A DNA stretch of 48,179 nucleotides from an uncultured Erysipelotrichaceae bacterium (GTDB taxonomy: Bacteria; Bacillota_I; Bacilli_A; RF39; UBA660). The position numbers were made by a program, and so were the translations under genes. How positions within the stretch are numbered: the stretch's first letter is position 1; every line of letters begins with the position of its first letter. A model generated the notes under the pieces. The model did no database searches. It saw only the letters and a program-made list of their open reading frames with translations, and was not told where the DNA came from. The stretch is from assembly GCA_902797275.1 (NCBI GenBank), contig CADBSI010000022.1, positions 1-48,179 on the forward strand, written 5' to 3'. Positions 15,478-22,218 of the stretch are shown one piece after another.

Positions 15478-17661
15478 TTATTTATTATCTTCTATTGCTC
15501 TTAAATCTTGAGCGCGAGAATCATATTGTCTTGCAATCTCATCAGCACCTTTAAGGAAGCTGCCAGGATCATTTTTATCATAATTTGTAACTCTGTCAGC
15601 AGAATCAACAACAATTTCATTATCAAATGATTTGTTAAAAATCTCAATATCTTGTTTCATAGTACCATTAGGAATAATACCTTTGTTTACACGATTAACG
15701 TACATTGTTGCTGTTGTTTTCAATGATTCACCATAAATTGCTTCTATAGTTGCAGCATCATAAGTTCTACCATTAAATGTAGCACTTCCTTTAGCTTCAG
15801 CCTCCTTATGTGCAGCAAAAACATCAGCAAATGTATGTGTTCCATAAGAATTGCCATTTTTATCTTTAATTACAAAACTATCCCTAATCACAGTAGGATC
15901 TTCTTTAACTTTATCTTTAGCTTCATTAAATATTTTCTTTCCACTCATCATAACTTTAGCAGCTTCTGTGTATGATTTAGAATCAGGAATAGGTAATCCA
16001 GCAAAGTTTTTAGCCATAGTAGAAATCTTGCCAATTCCATATGAAGATGGACGGACTGGTTTTTTTACACTATTTAAATCTTTAATTTGTCTTTCAATTC
16101 TGTCTGCACTATTTTTAGCATTATCATAATTATTTTTATGCATGTTTGCTGCTTGAATATCTCCTCTTTTCTTCGCAGCTATATATTCACTCCAGGATGT
16201 TGAAGCATTTTGTTTTGCAGCATCTAATCTTGGAGTTAAATTAGCAATTTTAGTTTGAGCAGCTTCGTATTTTTTCATATCAGCAGCATATTTTTCTTTT
16301 TCTCCATGAATTCCAACCGCTTTGTTAACTCGCCTCATAGTTGCACCATGAACGCCTTGATGAGTATTAAATACATCTCTCATTCCTTTTCCATCAGCAG
16401 CTGCACCTAATGATGCTTTAGCTCCCCTAAATGTTGCGCTCAACCCACGACCAAAACTTCGAAGAGGACTTTCATCTTTTTGTCTTGAATAATTAAATGC
16501 AGACAGACCTGATTTTGCAATTGCAGCAGGAGCGGCCAAAGTACCTCCAACTTGTTTCCAACCTGCACCTTTAAATATTTTGGAGATATCGCCATTAGTA
16601 TTAAGTCCTAACAAATCAGATAAAAATTTAGGAAATTGTTTAACAAAACTAAGTAATCCTACTATCATAAATAATATGACTAGTGTTGCTCTCCAAAAAC
16701 TACCACCAGTATTTTCAACTATGATTTTAAAATTGTTTCCATCTGCAAAATATGTTTGAAAAATGAAAGCCACAAAATACACAACAATTAATTGAATAAA
16801 CAAATCAAGATAAACTTTGATGCTTGTACTTACCCATTTATCAAATGTTTGTTTAGATGTTTTTGGATCAATATAACTTGCAATTGGAATTGGAGCAATA
16901 AACTCACATATACCAAATTTAATTGCTCTTATCGCAACCTGAACAGCAACTGTAACCAAAGTAAATACTAAATAAGCTCCTACTATAGTTGAAACAATAA
17001 TTTTATGATTATATACATAATGATAATCACCTTCACCACAGCTCTTATCTTTTCTGTTAATGTTTGCAAATGCCTCCGAAACAGATGAAATTTCAACATT
17101 AGAAGATGATGTATTATCAGTATCATCATACGATTTTATTGAACCATCATTACATGTTCCGGCATAATCAAAAAACGGTAAAAAGGAATACCACGCCATC
17201 AATTTACCAATCTTAGATTCAGTTGTTATTCCATCACCATCATCTTCCGCCGTAACACCCATTATAACTCGTGGAATAATCGGTAAAACATAGGTTTGAA
17301 TTTTTCTAGCTGTTGAGAATATTGAAGGAACCAAAACAATTAAAACTAAAGATATTACTACCCTTTTCAAGACAGAGCCTGCACCTTTTTCTTTATCAGT
17401 AAGGGTATCTGGATCAATTAAAATCTGAATAAAAGATATCATCATTTTAAATACCATTACTAAACCTAGTATTATATAAATTCTTTTAGCAAATGTATTA
17501 ATAGTTGTCTGAGTAAATATTTCTACCTTAGACAAATCCATAATTAATTGTAGAATAACTTCAACAAACCAGTAAACAACATTATCGATTGACATACATA
17601 CATATCGCCAAAAATCACTCATGGCCTCTTTTATTCCGAAAATATCCGTTAATACTAACAT
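15478..17661 (-). CDS. VirB6/TrbL-like polytopic channel protein, T4SS
   Basis: A 727-residue membrane protein, first gene of the type IV secretion operon. Residues 1-360 hold about seven membrane segments (near 20-45, 58-82, 98-118, 222-245, 250-268, 282-306 and 325-345) with a Cys-containing outer loop near 160-200. The C-terminal half is soluble, Lys/Ala-rich and helical, and includes AAQTKIANLTPRLDAAKQNA-like coiled-coil stretches. Multiple helices followed by a long cytoplasmic tail at the head of a PrgI-VirB4-VirD4 cluster is the arrangement of VirB6/TrbL-type proteins in Firmicute conjugative elements; identity rests on this rather than on a sharp motif. GGAGGG precedes the ATG. Confidence 0.8.
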   Translation of the reverse strand: MLVLTDIFGIKEAMSDFWRYVCMSIDNVVYWFVEVILQLIMDLSKVEIFTQTTINTFAKRIYIILGLVMVFKMMISFIQILIDPDTLTDKEKGAGSVLKRVVISLVLIVLVPSIFSTARKIQTYVLPIIPRVIMGVTAEDDGDGITTESKIGKLMAWYSFLPFFDYAGTCNDGSIKSYDDTDNTSSSNVEISSVSEAFANINRKDKSCGEGDYHYVYNHKIIVSTIVGAYLVFTLVTVAVQVAIRAIKFGICEFIAPIPIASYIDPKTSKQTFDKWVSTSIKVYLDLFIQLIVVYFVAFIFQTYFADGNNFKIIVENTGGSFWRATLVILFMIVGLLSFVKQFPKFLSDLLGLNTNGDISKIFKGAGWKQVGGTLAAPAAIAKSGLSAFNYSRQKDESPLRSFGRGLSATFRGAKASLGAAADGKGMRDVFNTHQGVHGATMRRVNKAVGIHGEKEKYAADMKKYEAAQTKIANLTPRLDAAKQNASTSWSEYIAAKKRGDIQAANMHKNNYDNAKNSADRIERQIKDLNSVKKPVRPSSYGIGKISTMAKNFAGLPIPDSKSYTEAAKVMMSGKKIFNEAKDKVKEDPTVIRDSFVIKDKNGNSYGTHTFADVFAAHKEAEAKGSATFNGRTYDAATIEAIYGESLKTTATMYVNRVNKGIIPNGTMKQDIEIFNKSFDNEIVVDSADRVTNYDKNDPGSFLKGADEIARQYDSRAQDLRAIEDNK

Positions 17662-17701
17662 AAATAGCCCTCCAAACTAAAAGCTTTAATATTATATTTA
17701 A

Positions 17702-17730
17702 AGTATAACATTTCTAATTAAAATTGTAAA
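17702..17730 (-). promoter_or_regulatory. Promoter for the T4SS operon
   Basis: TTTACA (17730-17725), a 17-base spacer and extended TGTTATACT (TATACT at 17707-17702) on the minus strand, about 40 bases before the VirB6-like start. The consensus-like form argues for steady sigma-A transcription rather than the tight silencing common in mobile elements. Confidence 0.82.
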
Positions 17731-17816
17731 TCAAATTTAAATAATTAATAAGTAATTTACACTCAAATTATAATACTAGAAAAAAATTATTTTGTAAAGC
17801 AAAAATGTATTTTTAT

Positions 17817-17856
17817 TAGAAAAAATAGAAAAACTATTGAATTGGTTTTTCTATTT
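17817..17856 (-). terminator. Terminator after the 602-residue repeat protein gene
   Basis: Perfect 12-bp stem (17856-17845 with 17834-17823), ten-base loop and a T-rich run on the minus strand, five bases after the stop. It separates this gene from the T4SS operon. Confidence 0.82.
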
Positions 17857-17861
17857 AATAA

Positions 17862-19670
17862 TTATTTTGATTTTCCTTCTTGATTAATAACTTCTTGATT
17901 ATCAGTTAACATCTGACTTAATCTTTTACTAACATTTAAATAAGCATTACGCGTAGCATTACGATTATATTTTAATTCTAGATATTCCGGATCATTAACG
18001 CGTTGTTCAGGGTCAACACTACCATATTTTGTAGCTAACTCTTCATTCATAATTTCAAGATCTTTTCTTAATCTTAAAGCATATTCTAAATATTGATTAT
18101 ATTTTTTATTAGCCATTTTTTCAATAGCATTTGTTCTTTCATTTGATATTGATGAATAATATTCTTCTTTATTTAATGCCTGATCTATTTTACTAGAATC
18201 AAAATTTTCAACATTTTCACCTCTATATTGACCAGTTAAAGCTCGAGACATATCTTTACAAATAGATTTATATATTCCTTTTTTTACAGCAATTTGTTCA
18301 GCTAATTTTTCGTATTCCTCTCCACTTTTAGTTGCTAATTCCCTTTCCATTCTTGATATTTCATTTTTTAGAGAAAGAACATAACCAAAATATTTTCTAT
18401 ATTTTTGCTCAGGCAAATCTTCTTCACTAGAAACTTTTTCAAGTTGTGGTTCTTCTTTTTCTGCAGGTTTTTCAGTTTGACTTATTTCATCAGACTTGTT
18501 CTCTTCGGGAATCATTGATTTATTTTCTTGTTCAACTACTGATTCTTCTTTTTTTGTATCTTCTTGAACTTCAGTTTCTTCAGGTGCAACTTCATCTTCA
18601 GATGATTCTTCTTTTTCAGGCTCACTATCTTTTTCACCTTGTTGTGGAGACATAAATTCCTTTAAAGTATCAATAGTATCTTGCTTTTCTTTTTCAGATT
18701 CTTCATCATTCTTCTTTGAAGACATATATTCTTTTAATGTATCAATAGTATCTTGTTCTTCTTTTTTAATTTCATCATCATTATTAAAAGCTAATTCCCT
18801 TATAACATCAATTGTATCATCATTTTTACTATCACCTTTAGGATTAGAAACTACTACTTTAGTTTTAGCTTTAGAAACAACTTTTTTAGCTTTTTTATTT
18901 TTACTTTTTTCTTTTTTCTTAAATAGACCTAAGAATTTTTCTTTTCCTTTTTTTAGAGATGATTTCAAGAATTTTTTAACACCTTCTTTGGCATTACCAG
19001 CATTTCTAATAAATTTAAGCACAGGATTACTCGTTAAAATTTTAGACATTGCAACAACAGTCGTATCTAACAAAGCAACAATTCCTACAAAACTCCAAAA
19101 ACCAGGTGCACCCGTAGCAACAATCATTATACCAGCTAAAATACTAATAATTGTAATTATTGATAGTGCAATTTTTTTAACAGTTTTCACATCCTTAATC
19201 CATTCAGTTTCAGCTTTGGTCAAAGCTCGTTTTTTTGAAATTTCACTTCTATCTTCTTCAGTATTTTCTTTTTTTTCAGCTTCATCTTCTTTTTTTCCAG
19301 CTTCATCTTCTTTTTTCTTGTCATCATCTTTTGTTTTCTTCTCAACTTCAGTACGACACTCAACTAAATCAACAGCACTTTTTACCTTATAATCTGTATC
19401 TAATTGTTCATTAAGTTCTTTTAAACTTTTTTTAAATTCTAAATAGTTTTTATCTGTACTTTGAAAAGCTTTGTTAAGCTCACTAAAATAAGAATCCAAT
19501 CTATCTGAAAAAGCTTTTACTTTTTTTCTACTAACTTCACTTTTTTTAGCATTCTCTACCAAAGCTAAATAACTATCAAAATCAAAGTTTTTTAATTTTT
19601 CTTCTCCTTCTAAACTTTCTCCAACAATTTTAAATATCTTATCAATTTTTTCTAAAGCTTCTTTTTTCAT
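17862..19670 (-). CDS. Membrane protein with coiled coils and tandem 24-residue repeats
   Basis: A 602-residue protein with no family I recognise. An N-terminal helical region (1-110) and a Lys/Glu/Asp-rich stretch precede two membrane segments (about 165-187 and 191-209). A very basic stretch (230-270) follows. Next come copies of DTIDxLKExMS spaced 24 residues apart (two near-identical copies QDTIDTLKEYMS and QDTIDTLKEFMS, plus a diverged one, DTIDVIRELAF), an acidic Glu-rich linker and two related helical repeats that begin KYxxYxxYxLxLxxxxxxMxxELATKxG (about 423 and 526). The ATG at 19670 has AAAGGAGTG. It has its own strong promoter and terminator. Lying next to the T4SS operon, it could be a substrate or accessory, but nothing proves this. 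Confidence 0.8.
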   Translation of the reverse strand: MKKEALEKIDKIFKIVGESLEGEEKLKNFDFDSYLALVENAKKSEVSRKKVKAFSDRLDSYFSELNKAFQSTDKNYLEFKKSLKELNEQLDTDYKVKSAVDLVECRTEVEKKTKDDDKKKEDEAGKKEDEAEKKENTEEDRSEISKKRALTKAETEWIKDVKTVKKIALSIITIISILAGIMIVATGAPGFWSFVGIVALLDTTVVAMSKILTSNPVLKFIRNAGNAKEGVKKFLKSSLKKGKEKFLGLFKKKEKSKNKKAKKVVSKAKTKVVVSNPKGDSKNDDTIDVIRELAFNNDDEIKKEEQDTIDTLKEYMSSKKNDEESEKEKQDTIDTLKEFMSPQQGEKDSEPEKEESSEDEVAPEETEVQEDTKKEESVVEQENKSMIPEENKSDEISQTEKPAEKEEPQLEKVSSEEDLPEQKYRKYFGYVLSLKNEISRMERELATKSGEEYEKLAEQIAVKKGIYKSICKDMSRALTGQYRGENVENFDSSKIDQALNKEEYYSSISNERTNAIEKMANKKYNQYLEYALRLRKDLEIMNEELATKYGSVDPEQRVNDPEYLELKYNRNATRNAYLNVSKRLSQMLTDNQEVINQEGKSK

Positions 19671-19701
19671 ACCAGCAACACTCCTTTTTTTAATCGGTCA
19701 T

Positions 19702-19730
19702 ATTTTACCATAAAATTTGCCATTTGTCAA
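19702..19730 (-). promoter_or_regulatory. Strong promoter for the 602-residue repeat protein
   Basis: Perfect TTGACA (19730-19725), 17-base spacer and TAAAAT (19707-19702) on the minus strand, one of the best sigma-A-type promoters in the window. High expression is expected. Confidence 0.87.
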
Positions 19731-19745
19731 TTTACAACATAAGTA

Positions 19746-19778
19746 TACAAAAAAAACTATTTAATTTCAATAGTTTTT
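19746..19778 (-). terminator. Terminator of hsp20
   Basis: Perfect 10-bp stem AAAAACTATT/AATAGTTTTT (19778-19769 with 19761-19752) with a seven-base loop and a T8 run on the minus strand. The hsp20 stop codon is inside the stem. Confidence 0.82.
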
Positions 19779-20104
19779 TTATCATTATCACTTTTACTTT
19801 TAGATATTTCTATTGTTAAAACTCCATCTTTATACTTAGCATTTATTTTACTATAATCAACATTTCCAACATAAAACTCTCGTTTATAATTTCCAAAAGT
19901 TCTTTCTCTTTTAATATAATTTTTTTCATCTATTTCTTTATTATCTTTCTTACTTGCAAAAATATTTAAATATCCTCTTGAAAACTCCAATAAAATATTT
20001 TCTCGTTTAAAGCCTGGTAAATCTATTTCTATATAATACTTATCATTATAATCAAAAATATCACATCTCATATAAGTATCATTATCAATTATATTTTCTA
20101 ACAT
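19757..20104 (-). CDS. hsp20: Small heat-shock protein, Hsp20 family
   Basis: A 115-residue alpha-crystallin-type chaperone that holds unfolding proteins. It is nearly all crystallin domain: YYIEIDLPGFKRENILLEF, GYLNIFASKK, then RTFGNYKREFYVGNVD and the A.Y.DGVLTIEI motif (AKYKDGVLTIEIS). The N-terminal arm is very short and the C-terminal I-x-I motif is IEIK. Translation seems to start at the ATG at 20104, but no Shine-Dalgarno sequence lies within 20 bases; the nearest AAAGG is over 30 bases away, behind an AT-only stretch. An in-frame stop lies shortly upstream, so the start cannot be moved far. It has its own terminator. Confidence 0.93.
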   Translation of the reverse strand: MLENIIDNDTYMRCDIFDYNDKYYIEIDLPGFKRENILLEFSRGYLNIFASKKDNKEIDEKNYIKRERTFGNYKREFYVGNVDYSKINAKYKDGVLTIEISKSKSDNDKKTIEIK

Positions 20105-20176
20105 ATCTATTAAATAATAATATTATTATATTATATTCCTTTCAATTATAGTATGAATATTTTTATATATCTTATA

Positions 20177-20869
20177 CTAATCTTTTTTATTTTTTATAAA
20201 TTCTCTTAGCATTTTAGTAAGTGCTCTTTTTTCAATTCTTGATACATAACTTCTTGAAATATGTATTTTTTTAGCTATCTCTTTTTGAGTTAATTCATCA
20301 AATCCTCCAAGACCATAGCGATACATTATTATTTCTTTTTCTCTTTGAGTTAATACATTTATATATTTACTCAATAGTTTTATATTTTCTCTTTCATATA
20401 AATCAAGAGCAAAATCTGGTTTTTCACATTTTAATATATCAACAATTGTTATTTCATTACCATCTTTATCATAACCTATACTATCATTTATAGAAATATT
20501 CTTATTATATTTATTATTACTTCGATAATACATTAGTATTTCATTTTGAATACATCTAGCACAATAAGTTGTTAATTTTACATTTTTAGAATCTGAATAA
20601 GTATCTATTCCTTTAATAAGTCCAATTGTTCCTATACTAATTAAATCATCTTGAATATTAATATCATGTTCAAATTTTTTAACAATGTGTGCAACTAATC
20701 TTAAATTATGCTCGATTAAAGTATTTCTAGCTTTAGTTGAACCATTTTGCATTTCTTTAATGTATTTATCTTCTTCACTAGGATTCAATGGTTCTGGAAA
20801 TAGGTTATTTGAATAACTTCCTGTAAAGAAAAATAATTCTTTTAAAAAATTTATAATATTAAAAAACAT
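20177..20869 (-). CDS. sigK: RNA polymerase sigma factor SigK, sporulation-specific
   Basis: A 230-residue sigma-70 factor most like sigma-K, the late mother-cell factor of sporulation. Stretches matching family sigma-K are ARNTLIEHNLRLVAHIVKKF, DLISIGTIGLIKGID, KLTTYCARCIQNEILM, VLTQREKEIIMYRYGL and ISRSYVSRIEKRALTKM. Region 4 ends in a normal helix-turn-helix. The first 20 or so residues (MFFNIINFLKELFFFTGSYS) form a hydrophobic arm like the pro-sequence of pro-sigma-K that SpoIVFB removes. The gene is uninterrupted, with no skin element. The ribosome binding site is GGTGG, and the ATG lies in a 7-bp inverted repeat (20867-20890). SpoIVB, upstream in the activation pathway, is encoded 1.3 kb away. 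Confidence 0.93.
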   Translation of the reverse strand: MFFNIINFLKELFFFTGSYSNNLFPEPLNPSEEDKYIKEMQNGSTKARNTLIEHNLRLVAHIVKKFEHDINIQDDLISIGTIGLIKGIDTYSDSKNVKLTTYCARCIQNEILMYYRSNNKYNKNISINDSIGYDKDGNEITIVDILKCEKPDFALDLYERENIKLLSKYINVLTQREKEIIMYRYGLGGFDELTQKEIAKKIHISRSYVSRIEKRALTKMLREFIKNKKD

Positions 20870-20890
20870 ATACCACCATTAAAGTATATG
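20867..20890 (-). promoter_or_regulatory. Inverted repeat over the sigK start codon
   Basis: CATATAC and GTATATG (20890-20884 and 20873-20867) enclose ten bases that hold the ribosome binding site; the second arm contains the ATG. It could be an mRNA hairpin limiting initiation or an operator. The first arm also reads CATATACT, close to the sigma-E -10 consensus CATACAAT, but no matching -35 is evident. Confidence 0.5.
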
Positions 20891-20900
20891 TTTAATACCA

Positions 20901-20931
20901 AAAAAAATAAATAGTTCTGATAAAACTATTT
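20901..20931 (-). terminator. Terminator of the intergenic RNA gene
   Basis: Perfect 8-bp stem AAATAGTT/AACTATTT (20931-20924 with 20916-20909), seven-base loop, then ATTTTTTTT on the minus strand. It ends transcription 30 bases before sigK, so sigK needs its own promoter or read-through. Confidence 0.82.
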
Positions 20932-21364
20932 ACTCGAGTTTTGAAAATAGTTGTATCAATTAATATTATTGTTTAGATAATATTAATATTTAACAAACAT
21001 TATCAGTGTTTATTACAACTAACTTATCTTTGAGTTTCTCCTCTCAAAACAATTGTCCTACCTGGCGGCGATAATGAGCATATCCCTATATGCCTTTTCC
21101 TACCAAAATAACCATCAACAATAATCGTTTACTTTCACATTTGTATTAACTCAATAATACTAATAAACCTTAAAAGGTTAAATAGAATAAATTCAATTAT
21201 TCTAAAGGCAAATAAGCCTAATAAGTTAAACTCAATTAACTTAACAAAGACTATCAATATAAATTCTATAAGAATAAATATGAGTCCATAAATATAATAA
21301 ATACTCCAATGAATATATATTATATAGTCAAACAACTATCATCAATATGTTATCATTACCAAGC
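20901..21364 (-). ncRNA. Candidate large structured RNA gene, class unknown
   Basis: A 464-base transcript unit with a clear promoter and a Rho-independent terminator but no credible ORF. The 5' part has consecutive hairpins; three have the hexaloops UUGAGU or UUGAAU (21243-21222, 21203-21184 and 21160-21143), with two shorter ones between (AGGC/GCCT and AACCTT/AAGGTT). A G+C-rich core (21104-21056) begins and ends with GGTAGGA and holds a GCAUAU-AGGG-AUAUGC hairpin and CGCCGCC. Next comes a UUUGAG/CUCAAA hairpin with AGGAG in the loop. ATAGTTGT near the 5' end (21339-21332) can pair with ACAACTAT near the 3' end (20954-20947), closing the molecule; the same 3' arm can alternatively pair with 21021-21014. 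It is not tmRNA, RNase P RNA, SRP RNA or 5S by their motifs. Confidence 0.7.
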
Positions 21365-21370
21365 AATTAT

Positions 21371-21399
21371 AATTTACCATAACTAAGAATAAATGTCAA
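21371..21399 (-). promoter_or_regulatory. Strong promoter of the intergenic RNA gene
   Basis: Perfect TTGACA (21399-21394), 17-base spacer and extended TGGTAAATT (TAAATT at 21376-21371). A start near 21364 is implied. It lies 60 bases after the mtnN stop. Confidence 0.82.
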
Positions 21400-21458
21400 T
21401 ACTTTTTTGTTTTTTTTCAACTTTTTAATTAAATATAAAAATATTAAATAGATTTACT

Positions 21459-22160
21459 TTATTTTATCTTATTATCTTCACTTAATCTATTAAGTATTTT
21501 TATCATGAATAAAGCAACTTTCTTAGAACTTTCTATTAAAAACTCTTCATAAGTTAATTTGTTTTCACTCCCTACAACATCTGATATACTTCTAATTACT
21601 AAAAATGGAATATGGCATAAAGAACAAACCATAGCAATACTTGCTCCTTCCATCTCAGCACATAAAGCTTGAAACTTAGTATTGATTTTTTTAGACATAT
21701 TACTATCTGTTAAAAAGATATCACCTGATGCTATTATTCCTACTTTATAAGTAGTATCAGTAATTAAACTCTTAGCAATATTTAATAAATAAGTATCACT
21801 TTCTATAAATACTCCTGTATTCGGAACATAACCTTTTTCATGATTAAAAGCTGTGATATCAAAATCATGTTGAACTAATTTTTCTCCTATTACAATATCT
21901 AAAACTTTTAAATCTGAACTAATACCTCCAGCAACTCCGATATTAAATATATAATCAACTTTCATATTATCAATTAATATTTGAGTAGTCCTACTAGAAT
22001 TTACTTTTCCTACACCACTTTCTACTAAAATACAAGAAATATTTTTATATCTTGCTTCATAAAACTTAAGATCAAATAAATCATAAACTTTAATTACTTC
22101 TAAATATTCTTTTAAAGCATTAAGTTCTGATTCCATTGCAAATATAATTCCTATTTTCAT
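21459..22160 (-). CDS. mtnN: 5'-methylthioadenosine/S-adenosylhomocysteine nucleosidase
   Basis: Cleaves the glycosidic bond of methylthioadenosine and S-adenosylhomocysteine, recycling the by-products of SAM-dependent reactions in the cytosol. The 233-residue protein opens MKIGIIFAMESELNAL with the catalytic Glu of the AME motif, has the phosphorylase-like VESGVGKVNSSRTTQ and FNIGVAGGI stretches, the CAEMEGAS ribose-binding motif and RSISDVVG with the catalytic Asp. Length is normal. The ATG at 22160 has GGGTGA five bases upstream. It is preceded by the spoIVB terminator and followed by the RNA gene, so it appears to be monocistronic. Confidence 0.95.
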   Translation of the reverse strand: MKIGIIFAMESELNALKEYLEVIKVYDLFDLKFYEARYKNISCILVESGVGKVNSSRTTQILIDNMKVDYIFNIGVAGGISSDLKVLDIVIGEKLVQHDFDITAFNHEKGYVPNTGVFIESDTYLLNIAKSLITDTTYKVGIIASGDIFLTDSNMSKKINTKFQALCAEMEGASIAMVCSLCHIPFLVIRSISDVVGSENKLTYEEFLIESSKKVALFMIKILNRLSEDNKIK

Positions 22161-22187
22161 AAATTCACCCATCAAACTTATTTTACC

Positions 22188-22218
22188 ATAAAAAAATAGG
22201 AAAATAAATTCCTATTTT
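22188..22218 (-). terminator. Terminator of spoIVB
   Basis: Perfect 10-bp stem AAAATAGGAA/TTCCTATTTT (22218-22209 with 22202-22193), six-base loop, then a T-run on the minus strand. The spoIVB TAG is in the first arm. Confidence 0.82.

Noticed and set aside
6962..17661. Integrative conjugative element
   Set aside because: No integrase, relaxase, excision factor or flanking repeats found; base composition matches the surroundings.
18654..18760. CRISPR-like or satellite repeat
   Set aside because: The repeats are in frame within a coding region, have only two to three diverged copies and no unique spacers.
21056..21075. Resemblance of GGCGGCG and CCTAC to the end of 5S rRNA
   Set aside because: Only short matches; the rest of the 120-base 5S sequence and fold is missing.
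21135..21335. 66-codon minus-strand ORF rich in Phe and Ile inside the candidate RNA
   Set aside because: No ribosome binding site, composition expected from AT-rich hairpin DNA, and it coincides with a series of perfect hairpins.
20901..21364. Candidate RNA as tmRNA or RNase P RNA
   Set aside because: No tRNA-like ends or tag ORF for tmRNA; no GAGGAAAGTC or ACAGAA-type conserved regions for RNase P.
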